From a virus, in the IMG/VR virus record IMGVR_UViG_3300037111_000040, positions 1-64,000 of that record: a stretch of 64,000 bases of DNA; one strand, 5' to 3'. Below the pieces are notes generated by a model. That model searched no databases. It saw nothing but the letters and a program-made list of their open reading frames with translations, and was not told the origin of the DNA. Positions 39,039 to 48,212 of the stretch are shown here, piece by piece (position 1 is the stretch's first letter; the number at the start of each line of letters is the position of its first letter). Both the position numbers and the translations under genes were made by a program.

Positions 39039-39890
39039 ATGCCATTTCAGCCAGCACTTCCTACATGGCTTGCTCTGAACAACGTGAACAACTCGTCGCC
39101 CTCCGGCATGACCGATCCCATGACGGGATTCCCATACGAAGGCGGCGGGCTGAATCTCGGCGATTACTTCGACCTGACCAACGAGGAAGCTGCAACCGCC
39201 TACACGACGAACGGCATTCTCTACAATGGGCGCTACCGTTTCGTGCAAGTTGACTCGGGCGCGACCGCCGCAAACGTGAAGACGGGAACAGTCGGCTATG
39301 TGCGCTCTGGATCGACGGTCAAGTCGGTCATCGTCCTGACCCAAGGAACCGGCCAGACGGTCGGCACCTACCAAGTAGCGGCGACCGTTGGAAGCGGCGG
39401 TGGACAGGGAGCAATCATCCAAGTCATCGTCACTTCTCCCACAGCGATTTCTGTCTCTGTGCTCAACGCAGGATTCGGATACGTCTCCCCGCCGACTTTC
39501 ACCTTGGCGACGGGCGGAACTCCGGGTACCGTGGTCGCACAGTTGGGTCTCGGCCAGAACGTGGTCACGAGCGCGGACATCGCGTTGACCCCTTCAGGGA
39601 CAAACGCTGGCATCGGTCCGGTTCATCCTGTGATCTTCCTGAACTCCATCACTCCGGGCAATTACGGCTTCGTTCAGGAGAGCGGTGTGGCGACGGTTCT
39701 CGCAGCCTCTGGAGACACGCAGGCGCAAAGCCAGAACGCTCTTCCGTCCACGAGTTCGGCAGGCGAGATGGTCGCGTCATCGGCGAGCTACAGCATTCTC
39801 AATCTCGGTATCGTCATCGATCCGGTGACTGCACCGCTGGCTCACACTCCGTTCAAGATTCAGATGACAACGCCAATCTTCCAAGACTAA
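39039..39890 (+). CDS. Structural protein with inserted beta module
   Basis: ATG after CAAGGAGAAAC; 283 residues. Residues of about 95-170 form a Gly-rich beta module (GTGQTVGTYQVAATVGSGGG, NAGFGYVSPPTFTLATGG) that recurs in the protein at 41572. The rest is beta-rich. Probably a head decoration or minor shell protein. Confidence 0.6.
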   Translation: MPFQPALPTWLALNNVNNSSPSGMTDPMTGFPYEGGGLNLGDYFDLTNEEAATAYTTNGILYNGRYRFVQVDSGATAANVKTGTVGYVRSGSTVKSVIVLTQGTGQTVGTYQVAATVGSGGGQGAIIQVIVTSPTAISVSVLNAGFGYVSPPTFTLATGGTPGTVVAQLGLGQNVVTSADIALTPSGTNAGIGPVHPVIFLNSITPGNYGFVQESGVATVLAASGDTQAQSQNALPSTSSAGEMVASSASYSILNLGIVIDPVTAPLAHTPFKIQMTTPIFQD

Positions 39891-39915
39891 ATGCAGGGGA
39901 GAAGAGGAAGAAACG

Positions 39916-40254
39916 ATGATTCTCAATACGCTTACTCCAGTCTATTACCCGAACTGGATCGGGAACCGGCAGGTTTATGTGGGAACGGGGACCGGACCGG
40001 CGTCCTACAACGCCACGAATGGTGATCCATTGTCGGTTAACTTCACGCCGTTCTTCGTCGATTCTGTCCTCGGCCCCTGCATTTCCGTGAGCGGGAACTA
40101 CATTGTGTTCCCTCAGATTTCGGTATCCGGCAAAGGTGGAAGCTGGATTCTCTACTGGTACGCTTTCAACAAAGCCACTGGAGCGTTGACCACCGCATCA
40201 GCAGCCAATCTTGCGGCGGAAGTCGTTCAGTTGGGTGTTGTCGGCGGTCCGTAA
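39916..40254 (+). CDS. Small structural protein (112 aa)
   Basis: ATG after AGAGGAAGAAACG. All-beta composition with many Tyr, Trp and Val residues (GNYIVFPQISVSGKGGSWIL). Next to the capsid gene, so a decoration protein is plausible. Confidence 0.6.
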   Translation: MILNTLTPVYYPNWIGNRQVYVGTGTGPASYNATNGDPLSVNFTPFFVDSVLGPCISVSGNYIVFPQISVSGKGGSWILYWYAFNKATGALTTASAANLAAEVVQLGVVGGP

Positions 40255-40304
40255 ACGACTTTTCACAAGGTCTGCTAGACCCCTCCCGGTTGCAGACTAT
40301 CAAG

Positions 40305-40345
40305 CGCCTCCCTGCGGAACCCAATCGCCGTTGGGAGGCGTTTTT
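40305..40345 (+). terminator. Intrinsic terminator
   Basis: CGCCTCCC (40305-40312) and GGGAGGCG (40333-40340) form a stem directly followed by TTTTT. It ends the capsid-decoration message and precedes three basic-protein genes. Confidence 0.75.
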
Positions 40346-40362
40346 ACTAAGGAGAAGAGGAC

Positions 40363-40527
40363 ATGAAGAAGATCAAGATTCGCAATCGCAAGGGCGTCGA
40401 GCATCGTTACGCGAAGCACGCGGTTTCCACGAACGCGCACAAGAAGGGGAACCTGAAGCTGACGGTCGCGAAGGCTAAGGGCGGCAAGAAGCACAGGAAG
40501 GGTTCGCACAAGACCCTGCTGACGTAA
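40363..40527 (+). CDS. Lysine-rich basic protein (54 aa)
   Basis: ATG after AAGGAGAAGAGGAC. KKIKIRNRKG at the start and VAKAKGGKKHRKGSHK near the end. The KAKGGK block is shared with the 35668 product. First of three basic genes in a row after a terminator. Confidence 0.6.
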   Translation: MKKIKIRNRKGVEHRYAKHAVSTNAHKKGNLKLTVAKAKGGKKHRKGSHKTLLT

Positions 40528-40540
40528 GCCGGAGCCGAAA

Positions 40541-40696
40541 ATGGCGAAGCCCAAGGCAAGTTCGAAGCACCTGCTTATCGGCGCGGGCACCAAGTCGCTT
40601 GGCAGACCAGATGTCGTGTTCCCGAAAGGCCGCATGAGCCGGAAAAGCGGGAACGGCAAGACAACTTCGCGCAAGAAGCGTGTTTCGGGGAAATAG
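40541..40696 (+). CDS. Basic protein (51 aa)
   Basis: ATG preceded by GGAGCCGAAA. MAKPKASSKHLLIGAGTKSL, then RMSRKSGNGKTTSRKKR; strongly basic. Part of the basic cluster. Confidence 0.55.
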   Translation: MAKPKASSKHLLIGAGTKSLGRPDVVFPKGRMSRKSGNGKTTSRKKRVSGK

Positions 40697-40700
40697 GCAC

Positions 40701-40937
40701 ATGGCGACCACTGGACGCATTCTTCCGAAGGCTCCAAAGGACAGAATCCCGCCTCCAGCAGGCAAGGATGATCGCTTCTTGGAGAAGATCGGGCCGCGAA
40801 ATACTCGCTACAACGAGACGGTACGAGCGAACAACAAACGCGTCAAGCGTGGGCAACTCAAATCTATCAAGAAATTCCCGCGCGGCAAGGCGGGCGACAA
40901 GATTTGGAAAGCCAAAAAGCGTGTGGCGGGGAAGTAG
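40701..40937 (+). CDS. Basic protein (78 aa)
   Basis: ATG at 40701. MATTGRILPKAPKDRIPPPA, then NNKRVKRGQLKSIKKFPRGK and a final AKKRVAGK. The ending KKRV-GK resembles the 51-residue neighbour (KKRVSGK), suggesting common descent. Confidence 0.6.
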   Translation: MATTGRILPKAPKDRIPPPAGKDDRFLEKIGPRNTRYNETVRANNKRVKRGQLKSIKKFPRGKAGDKIWKAKKRVAGK

Positions 40938-40956
40938 GAGTGGAGTGTGGGGAGTG

Positions 40957-41496
40957 TCAGTCGTAATCGGAGCGCGGAAAATTGGTGCAAGCAAAGTCGC
41001 CGAACAATTCGATGGCCTTGCGGTCGTAGGCTCGCGCTGCGTCAATCGGATCATCAAAATACCCAGCATGGTATTTCTTCCCATTAACGAGAAGCTGAGC
41101 CCTCCATCGATTGTTCCAAACCACACCTTTATATCCAGACGTATTGTGTTTTCTCTTCTCACAGTTCCCGCCATTTTGGGAAACTGTGGATGGACGCAAA
41201 TTGCTCTTCACGTTATTCAGAGTATTGCGGTCTGCATGGTCATTTATCTTTCCATTGCTCATGACTTCGTTCTGCATGGCGATCATACGTCTTGGCGGTC
41301 CATCCTTGACTTTGCTGTAGCGGCGGGCATAGTAGGAACGTGTGTACTTATTCCAAGTCGCCATCCAATTATTAGCGCTAATTCTCTCGTACTCAGAGGC
41401 ATCAACTCTGGCCGTTTTACCTTTTGTGAGGGGAATGAGTTTGATAGACTGATCGAGCGGCTGCTCAACAGGGTGACGTTTCACTCTGGGCTCCAT
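40957..41496 (-). CDS. HNH endonuclease with AP2 DNA-binding domain
   Basis: ATG after GGAGAGACT; 179 residues, opposite to all structural genes. The N-terminal QSIKLIPLTKGKTARVDASE is typical of HNH-AP2 proteins. The HNH core reads INDHADRNTLNNVKSNLR; the usual early MHR is replaced by MIA, so catalysis may be weakened. The AP2 part is SGYKGVVWNNRWRAQLLVNG with HAGYFDDPIDAARAYD. A paralogue lies at 42797. Confidence 0.75.
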   Translation of the reverse strand: MEPRVKRHPVEQPLDQSIKLIPLTKGKTARVDASEYERISANNWMATWNKYTRSYYARRYSKVKDGPPRRMIAMQNEVMSNGKINDHADRNTLNNVKSNLRPSTVSQNGGNCEKRKHNTSGYKGVVWNNRWRAQLLVNGKKYHAGYFDDPIDAARAYDRKAIELFGDFACTNFPRSDYD

Positions 41497-41571
41497 AGTC
41501 TCTCCGTGAAAGAGATTGTGCAGCAGAGAGCCGCACTGATTTCTGATTTTACCATGATCGGAGGCAGTTAA

Positions 41572-42816
41572 ATGGCCTTCGTGAACATGGTGCAAGAGAT
41601 GCTTGGAGTGCCGGGAATGAATCGCGGGCTTGCCGCGACAAGGATTAACGAGGCATTTCAGAAAATACAAAATGAGAACGTTTTTTCCTTCCAGTGCATC
41701 ACCGGAGGATGGTTAACCGCTAATCTTCTCGGGGGACCAACCTCCCAAAACTCGTTCCTGAGCCCCGGCACGATCACGGTCAATCCATTCAGCACAACCA
41801 TCACCGCCGACGTGGCCGCGACGATGGCGTGGGTCGCGCCAATCCCCTATCCTCCGTTCCTCACCCAGCAGCAGATCAGGTGCCCAAACTACTCGCTCTA
41901 CAACATCATCGCTTTGGGGAACAACGGGACGGTCGCATACGTCACGACGCTCACTCCGGGCTCGGGACAGACGCCGGGAACCTACACCGTGCCGATCACA
42001 GACCTTAGCGGCGGCGGCGCGGCAGCGACCGTCATCATCACCGTCGACGCGAGCGGGGCGGTTACGCTTCCGACGATTGTCAATGCTGTGGGAAGCAACT
42101 ACCAGACCCCATCGATCACGTTCGCCGAGGGAGGAACTCCGGCCACGTTCTCGGTCACGCTGATCGCGACGATCACGATTGACCGGCCTTGGATGGAGCC
42201 TCCGCAATTCAACGGCCCGTATGCGATCTACCAAGCCTACTATCCAGCGCCGCCGAACTTTAAGCGCTGGTTCAACATTAGGGACACAACCAACGACGAG
42301 GCGATGAACTGGTGGGATTACACGCAGATTGATCTTTCGGAAGAGGACCCACAGCGCGAGATATTCGACCAGCCTGAGTACGTTGTTCCGTTTCAGATCG
42401 ACAACAGGCCGGGGAGCCCGACGCTCGGCCAGATGCTTTTCGAGTTGTGGCCGCATCCGATTACCCAGTTGCCTTACACGTTCGCGTGCCAAGCCAATTG
42501 GCCTGCGCTAACGGCTCCTACCGATACTCTTCCGTACCCTCTCACCGAAGAGCTTGTGAAGGAGAGAGCTTACGAGATGGTGTCGCTGTGGAAGGAATCT
42601 CAGAAGGGCGACGACATGGAGCGCGGCTCCGGAGCAAACTGGCAATTCCTTGTTCAGGCTCATCACGAGGAGTACAAGGACTTGCTGAGACAGATCAGGA
42701 TTATGGACCGGCACTTGATGGAGTTGTACTTCACAAAGGCCGGAATGAGCGTACCGTTCAACGCAGGCGAGCCGTTCACGAACACAAACGGCAGCGCTAA
42801 CGTGGGCATGTGGTAA
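41572..42816 (+). CDS. Head-tail connector-like structural protein with beta insert
   Basis: ATG after GGAGGCAGTTAA; 414 residues. Helical ends (NRGLAATRINEAFQKIQNEN and LTEELVKERAYEMVSLWKES) enclose a beta module at about 125-200 (PGSGQTPGTYTVPITDLSGG) like that of the 39039 product. The overall pattern resembles gene 54225. A connector/adaptor role is inferred from layout. It sits between two antisense HNH-AP2 genes. Confidence 0.6.
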   Translation: MAFVNMVQEMLGVPGMNRGLAATRINEAFQKIQNENVFSFQCITGGWLTANLLGGPTSQNSFLSPGTITVNPFSTTITADVAATMAWVAPIPYPPFLTQQQIRCPNYSLYNIIALGNNGTVAYVTTLTPGSGQTPGTYTVPITDLSGGGAAATVIITVDASGAVTLPTIVNAVGSNYQTPSITFAEGGTPATFSVTLIATITIDRPWMEPPQFNGPYAIYQAYYPAPPNFKRWFNIRDTTNDEAMNWWDYTQIDLSEEDPQREIFDQPEYVVPFQIDNRPGSPTLGQMLFELWPHPITQLPYTFACQANWPALTAPTDTLPYPLTEELVKERAYEMVSLWKESQKGDDMERGSGANWQFLVQAHHEEYKDLLRQIRIMDRHLMELYFTKAGMSVPFNAGEPFTNTNGSANVGMW

Positions 42817-43357
42817 TTTTATGACGATTCGCAAAAGCAAATTCGCCATGCTGTTCGCGTTCGGCCTCGACGCGCCGATCTATGGCTTTTTGTTTGTCAT
42901 CTTCTTTATACTGTCCAAGATAAGTGCGTTTACCATTAGTGTTTATGTACACAATCCAGACCTGATCTCGTTCGCGCCAAGAAACTCCAGCGTGGCCGCT
43001 GTTTGTGTTCTTGTAGACGCCGCGATTTTGGCGGTTGCCGTTTTGATTGGTCACACGAAGATTGATTCTGCGGTTGTTAAGAGTATCGCCATCCCAGTGG
43101 TCTACCTGCACATTTGGATCGGTTATGCCAAGAATGTATCGGTGCATTCCCGTTCCACCATGCGTGCCTCTGGCATAAAAGCATTTCGTGTGATCGTCCC
43201 AGAGAGCAACCCAGTTTTTTATCATCAACCTTTCGTAGTCGGTTGCATCGACAACGGTTGTCTTGCCTCTAGTCAGCGCGATTATTTTGATAGACTGATC
43301 GTGCGGTTGGACAACAGGCTCTCGCTGGACGCAGTATTTGGCGGGACGCTTGGCCAT
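42797..43357 (-). CDS. HNH endonuclease with AP2-like domain
   Basis: ATG after GAGGTGGAATC; 186 residues, antisense. QSIKIIALTRGKTTVVDATD and MHRYILGITDPNVQVDHWDG with DTLNNRRINLR make a complete HNH core, followed by an AP2-like SGHAGVSWRERDQVWIVYIN. Paralogous to the gene at 40957. It overlaps the end of the connector gene by 20 bases. Confidence 0.8.
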   Translation of the reverse strand: MAKRPAKYCVQREPVVQPHDQSIKIIALTRGKTTVVDATDYERLMIKNWVALWDDHTKCFYARGTHGGTGMHRYILGITDPNVQVDHWDGDTLNNRRINLRVTNQNGNRQNRGVYKNTNSGHAGVSWRERDQVWIVYINTNGKRTYLGQYKEDDKQKAIDRRVEAEREQHGEFAFANRHKITTCPR

Positions 43358-43428
43358 GATTCCACCTCGAATGGAATTGCGGTGTTCGACCGCTTTTCCA
43401 TTCTACCGCAGCTTGAAGGAGGTTTTTA

Positions 43429-43839
43429 GTGCCCACATATCCCGGACCCGGTTTAGCAACGCTTCTTCGTGTCAACCGCCAAGGATTCTTGTGGAACGTG
43501 GAAACGGTTCCTGCGGGGACCTTTCCGGGTTCGCTGAGTCAGGGGTTTTTGCTGGAACGTCTCGACAATGCTTTCTACCCGTGGGGAGCTTCGTTTGAAG
43601 TGATCTTCTCAGCAAATCCCGGAACCTTCGAAGTAGATATTTTAGGTGCCAACATTGACGCGGCACCGAACTACATCCAACTGGCAAGCATCAAGAGCAC
43701 GGGGTCTACTGGCCAAACCGGAACAAATGGATTTGTCTGGCGCTACGACATGGCGAGCAATCTATGGCCAAAGTATGTCGCGGGGTGGATGGCCAGCTTA
43801 ACCAATGCAGTTAACGTAACACTGATGGTAACTAGGTAA
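43429..43839 (+). CDS. Structural protein (136 aa)
   Basis: GTG after AAGGAGGTTTTTA. Beta-rich (GFLWNVETVPAGTFPGSLSQ, FEVIFSANPGTFEVDILG). Its last 20 residues are echoed by a remnant at 44138-44197. Probably a tail or connector component. Confidence 0.55.
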   Translation: MPTYPGPGLATLLRVNRQGFLWNVETVPAGTFPGSLSQGFLLERLDNAFYPWGASFEVIFSANPGTFEVDILGANIDAAPNYIQLASIKSTGSTGQTGTNGFVWRYDMASNLWPKYVAGWMASLTNAVNVTLMVTR

Positions 43840-43854
43840 CACAGGAGGAATCAA

Positions 43855-44130
43855 ATGGCTATTGGCATTAACAATGTGACATCAACGGTTAACTCGATAA
43901 CCATGAACATAGCTGGAGATGGCACAAGCACATCGATGTCGTTCGATCTCAAGAAGGCTCCATTCAATCTTGTATTCAATGACAACCCTCCAGTAGCGGT
44001 GGTAAACGATCTCGGTATTGGCGGCAGTTCCGTCAGCATTTCCGGAACAATTGTCGTTGTGACGTTCTCTTCTGCTCCGGGTAATGTCAACAATTGCACC
44101 ATCTTCTTGACCTACATCGGCCTGAGTTAG
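43855..44130 (+). CDS. Small beta-rich structural protein (91 aa)
   Basis: ATG after ACAGGAGGAATCAA. MAIGINNVTSTVNSITMNIA, Ig-like composition. Likely a decoration or tail accessory. Confidence 0.55.
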   Translation: MAIGINNVTSTVNSITMNIAGDGTSTSMSFDLKKAPFNLVFNDNPPVAVVNDLGIGGSSVSISGTIVVVTFSSAPGNVNNCTIFLTYIGLS

Positions 44131-44137
44131 AACATTG

Positions 44138-44197
44138 GCCGCGTGGATGAAGTCTATCGGGAACGCTGTTTTGGTAACACTCACCGTAAGGAGGTAA
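44138..44197 (+). pseudogene. Remnant of a duplicated gene end
   Basis: Read in frame, these bases give AAWMKSIGNAVLVTLTVRR and a stop, matching the end of the 43429 product (AGWMASLTNAVNVTLMVTR) at most positions. No start belongs to it. It supplies the ribosome site of the next gene. Confidence 0.55.
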
Positions 44198-44198
44198 C

Positions 44199-47100
44199 AT
44201 GAAGCGCCTGATTTTCCTACTGACGTTGCTCGCTCCAGTCTCGGTGCTCGCTCAGGCCACGGGATCGATTCAGGGATACTGCGACCTTGGTGGAAGGCAA
44301 GCCACAATCGCCGGACTCAACTCATCCAATTATCTTCAAGGGGTGATTCCACACTGTCTGGTCAGCGTTTACCTCACGGACTCCCAGACTCTCGCGACGA
44401 TCTACAAGGACGGAAGCAACACACCGCTTACGAACCCGTTCAAAGCAACGACCATCTCTTCGACACAGACCGGGCACTGGCTCTTCTATGCGGCGCAGGG
44501 ACAAGGGTACGACGTTCAATTGAGCGGCGGTGATCCACCTCTCGTATTCCCATCCCCGGTTGTGGCGGCTGTTGATGTATTTGCGAGTGGCGGTACCGGA
44601 AGCGGAGGCTCATGCTCACCGAACATCATCTCCGCTGGATGCACAGGTGGAACCTCAGCGCCAGCCGCACAAGCCAACATTCTCGGAAATCCAGCGGCGG
44701 GTCTCTACGCCATCAATTGCACCAGCAGTTCTGACTGTCAGCCGTCTATTCTCTCCTCCGCTTTCTTCTACCAGACCGTCCAAGCGAACACCGTTTCCCT
44801 CACGCAAGAGGCTAGGCTGAATCTCAAGTCCGGTTCCAACTCCACGGTAAGCTGCGTGGATAATCCCGGAAATAATTCGACTGACTGCACGATTAGCTCA
44901 ACTGGTGGAAGCAGCGTCACTTGGCCTACATCGGGAGACTTAGTGATTTCTAACGGAACGAATACACCTACTGGCCTTCCCCCTCAACTGAACCTTTGTC
45001 TCGGCGGCGTCGCGGGGCCGGTATTCGGGGATATGCCGTGCGTGTCATCGCTGACGACTACGGGGTCGAGTGGCGCGGCTGCCTTTAACACGGTGACCGG
45101 CGCGCTCAACATCCCGGTCTATTCGAGTGGCGGTGGCGGAGGATTTACACCGGCTAATGGAATCTTTGCCGGAGACAGCGTCAACGATGACGACGGCAAC
45201 GTGATCGAGCCGACGTTCGCCTTGACGGGATTCACCTGCACGGGCGTCACATGCACGGTGACAAACAGCGGGACGAACAACCTGGCCGCTGGCGATTGGG
45301 TCAACATGCGTTTCTCGAGCGCGTGGACTTCGACCTTCTCAGCACCGACCGACATCAGCTATTCGACCGGATACACGCTTTTCAAGGTACTCTCATCCGG
45401 CTTAAGTTCTACGCAGTTTGAGTTTAGTTTTGCCAGCAGCGGCACCTGCGCCTCAACCTGCGGCGTCGCAGCCAAGGCCACATATAACCTGCCTTTCAAC
45501 ACGGCGAATCTGGCCGGGCTCAGTGGCAAACTGACGCCCTATGTGGTGATCCCGAATCCTGTCACCGAGCAGGCGCTCAACACCTATTACTCGACAATCC
45601 TGCACCCACTGAGCGAGGCAGTGACCGGCCAGCCGACCTACTTCATCTTCGGGCAGTTAGAAAACGATGCCTTTGCGAACGGTTGCACTTCGGCTGCAAC
45701 GATCGAGGCGGCGCTTAACTCCCTATGGGCGCAGGTACATGCCGACAGCAGCTCTGTGGTGGTCTGGAGCACGAACGCCGTCAACCTCGGGCAGACCGGC
45801 CTCGGAATCTGCTCCTCCGGCTACCAGACCCTGATCGCGCTGGAACAATGGCTGCCTCTTCAAGGGAAGAGCGCGGCGAATCAGGCCAGCGGCCAGTATT
45901 GGGATGGTTTCGTTGATGTGGCTCGTGTGGTCAACGATCCGGGAAACTCATCGCTCGTTGCCGGGAACGGCGGATTCGGCCCAGGCGGCGTGAACCTGGC
46001 AGCGGCAAAGATTGCGAATGTGCTGCTCTCCGGCGTGAGTGACCCACTGGACAAGCGGAGCGACTATTTTGGTTCGGCACCCGGAGTCGCGGGGGTAGGT
46101 AACGGCTTCATGCAGATTCCCACTTACGATTCTGTTTACACCTATCAGTGGTTTTCCGCTTCATCGGGAAGCACTCTCGGCTCGCAGATCATGTCTTTGG
46201 GAACGCTATTCGGTTACCAACACCTGACTGTCAATTCAGATTCTCCAAGTACCTTCAACAGCACTAGTCAAAACAGCGGAAATCATTATCCTTCTACGGC
46301 GGCGGTGCAGGAGCCTAGCAGTTCGAGCACGGCTTTTAACTACCCCATTTTTGGCGTGTTAGGCCCGAATATGCCAACGGGCTATTCGATAAAGGAAGAC
46401 CTCGGAAGAGATAATGCAACGAACGATGTGTTGAGAATGCAATTTTATTATGCCGGTGCGGGCTCAGCTTCTAACTATGCGATTTTCGGATTGTATGGGG
46501 CAAACGGTTTATCGATTGATGGCAACGGAAATGTTGTCATTCAAGGGCTTTCTCCTTCGACAAGCCCCATATGCCCACACGGAACGGGCGGCGCGTTGAC
46601 AACCAGCGGCTGTGCTAGCGGTAGCTCGGGCCTCTCGGGCATGACAGCGACTCAGGTTGGTGTCGCTGGGTCATCCAGCACGATCACCAGCAGCAAGGCT
46701 ATTGCGGGTACTGGAGCGGGGCTGGCATCGGGACCAACTTCTGCAACTGTGGCAGGAGATGTAGTGACCTACGTGGACACGGCTGGCACACAGCAGGATA
46801 GCAGCACGCTCCTCTCATCGCTGGCTCCGAAGGCCAGTCCGACCTTCACAGGAACGCCAGCGGCCCCTACTGCGACGGGGGGCACGAACACGACGCAGCT
46901 TGCTACCACGGCTTTCGTGCAGGCGGCTATTGCGGCGGCTGGGACGGGCGCAGGCATCGTCACCTATTCGGGACCGGCGCTGACTTTTACCGGGACGTTG
47001 TACTTCCCTATCGGCGGCGGCGGCTTGTCGAGTGCGACCGAGACGAATGTGGATATCGATTCACCGGCAGCGGTCACCATTCAGAACATGACGGTGCAAT

Positions 47101-48197
47101 TGAGCACCGCCCCGGGCGTTGGAAATTCGATTGCTTTCACTTGGCGCAAGAATGCTTCGAGCCAAACGCTCACCTGTACGATCAGCGGAGCATCGGCTAC
47201 TTCATGCTCAGACACGACGCACAGCTTTACGACGGCATCGCTCGATTTGCTGGATATTCAAGTTGTCACGACCGGGACCGTCGTTGGCACGCCAACTGTG
47301 GTTATGGCTGCGCAGGTTGGCGTTGCGGCCACCACGACGACTGCTTTTTCTGCCATCTCCAGCGGGACCAATACGAGTGCTGCGATGGCCGTTGGTTCGG
47401 GAGCCAGCTTAGCTCCGAGCGGCACGGGGACAGTCAGCGCAAACCAACTGAATGGCGTCCCTTTCTGCACCGGCTTTACACCGACGACGGGGCAGAATTT
47501 GCAGTACACGACCGCAAGCACCCCGAATCCTTGCTATACGGCGGCTGCTGGAGGAGGATCAACTGTAGTAGCCGCGCCGCCATACATCGAAATTGGCTCG
47601 ACATTCTACGACCCCGATATGTTTGCTGTGACAAAACCAGTGATATGCGCTTCTCAGGTTTTCATTGGCACAGGGCCGACTTGCACAAACGGAACGAACG
47701 GGAATGTCGTTCTTAGCTCTACTGCGGCGACTACAAATTATTGGTCGAAAATTTCATTGAGCAGTTCTATCGATATTGATTTCAGGCAACTGTGCGCCGC
47801 TGTTGGCACGAATAATTGCAATGGAGGAATCTGGATTCACGACAACACAAATGGGTTAGTGTGGTCACTGAGTTGGCAGCAGGGAAATGCCTCTCTCTCT
47901 ACAGCAACGCTCCAAATCGGAGAATATAACTGTACAAGCACTTGCCCCGGATCGGTTGCCCCATCTTTTGTGAGTAGTGTTGTTTATCAGGGCGCGGAGT
48001 GGTTTGGATCAAGTATTCATTTGAAGCTGTCTGTTTCAGGGACGATTCTCTCATATCTGGTTTCGACTGACGGAGGCGCTACCTATCAGACGATAGGAAC
48101 TCAGACAGTCGGCACAATTGATTTTGGGGGGATTGCTTTCTATAGCGGATTAGGGACCATTGCAGAGATAAATCTGCTTAGCACGAGCGTCATCTGA
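44199..48197 (+). CDS. Large secreted-type tail fibre with SGNH-like domain
   Basis: ATG after AAGGAGGTAAC; 1332 residues. A Sec-type signal peptide opens it (MKRLIFLLTLLAPVSVLAQA). Near 321-333 FAGDSVNDDDG, near 485 FGQLEND and near 596 GPGGVNLAAAK match blocks I, III and V of SGNH hydrolases, although the block V Asp/His are not clear. Near 880-910 the fibre-type repeat SPTFTGTPAAPTATGGTN with ATTAFVQAA occurs. The last 170 residues look like a lectin-type jelly roll. Probably binds and trims surface glycans. A signal peptide on a fibre is unusual. Confidence 0.65.
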   Translation: MKRLIFLLTLLAPVSVLAQATGSIQGYCDLGGRQATIAGLNSSNYLQGVIPHCLVSVYLTDSQTLATIYKDGSNTPLTNPFKATTISSTQTGHWLFYAAQGQGYDVQLSGGDPPLVFPSPVVAAVDVFASGGTGSGGSCSPNIISAGCTGGTSAPAAQANILGNPAAGLYAINCTSSSDCQPSILSSAFFYQTVQANTVSLTQEARLNLKSGSNSTVSCVDNPGNNSTDCTISSTGGSSVTWPTSGDLVISNGTNTPTGLPPQLNLCLGGVAGPVFGDMPCVSSLTTTGSSGAAAFNTVTGALNIPVYSSGGGGGFTPANGIFAGDSVNDDDGNVIEPTFALTGFTCTGVTCTVTNSGTNNLAAGDWVNMRFSSAWTSTFSAPTDISYSTGYTLFKVLSSGLSSTQFEFSFASSGTCASTCGVAAKATYNLPFNTANLAGLSGKLTPYVVIPNPVTEQALNTYYSTILHPLSEAVTGQPTYFIFGQLENDAFANGCTSAATIEAALNSLWAQVHADSSSVVVWSTNAVNLGQTGLGICSSGYQTLIALEQWLPLQGKSAANQASGQYWDGFVDVARVVNDPGNSSLVAGNGGFGPGGVNLAAAKIANVLLSGVSDPLDKRSDYFGSAPGVAGVGNGFMQIPTYDSVYTYQWFSASSGSTLGSQIMSLGTLFGYQHLTVNSDSPSTFNSTSQNSGNHYPSTAAVQEPSSSSTAFNYPIFGVLGPNMPTGYSIKEDLGRDNATNDVLRMQFYYAGAGSASNYAIFGLYGANGLSIDGNGNVVIQGLSPSTSPICPHGTGGALTTSGCASGSSGLSGMTATQVGVAGSSSTITSSKAIAGTGAGLASGPTSATVAGDVVTYVDTAGTQQDSSTLLSSLAPKASPTFTGTPAAPTATGGTNTTQLATTAFVQAAIAAAGTGAGIVTYSGPALTFTGTLYFPIGGGGLSSATETNVDIDSPAAVTIQNMTVQLSTAPGVGNSIAFTWRKNASSQTLTCTISGASATSCSDTTHSFTTASLDLLDIQVVTTGTVVGTPTVVMAAQVGVAATTTTAFSAISSGTNTSAAMAVGSGASLAPSGTGTVSANQLNGVPFCTGFTPTTGQNLQYTTASTPNPCYTAAAGGGSTVVAAPPYIEIGSTFYDPDMFAVTKPVICASQVFIGTGPTCTNGTNGNVVLSSTAATTNYWSKISLSSSIDIDFRQLCAAVGTNNCNGGIWIHDNTNGLVWSLSWQQGNASLSTATLQIGEYNCTSTCPGSVAPSFVSSVVYQGAEWFGSSIHLKLSVSGTILSYLVSTDGGATYQTIGTQTVGTIDFGGIAFYSGLGTIAEINLLSTSVI

Positions 48198-48212
48198 CAA
48201 ATAAGGAGACAC

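Noticed and set aside
41713-42492. 259-codon antisense frame inside the 41572 gene
   Set aside because: Arg-rich shadow of a GC-biased gene, no start context.
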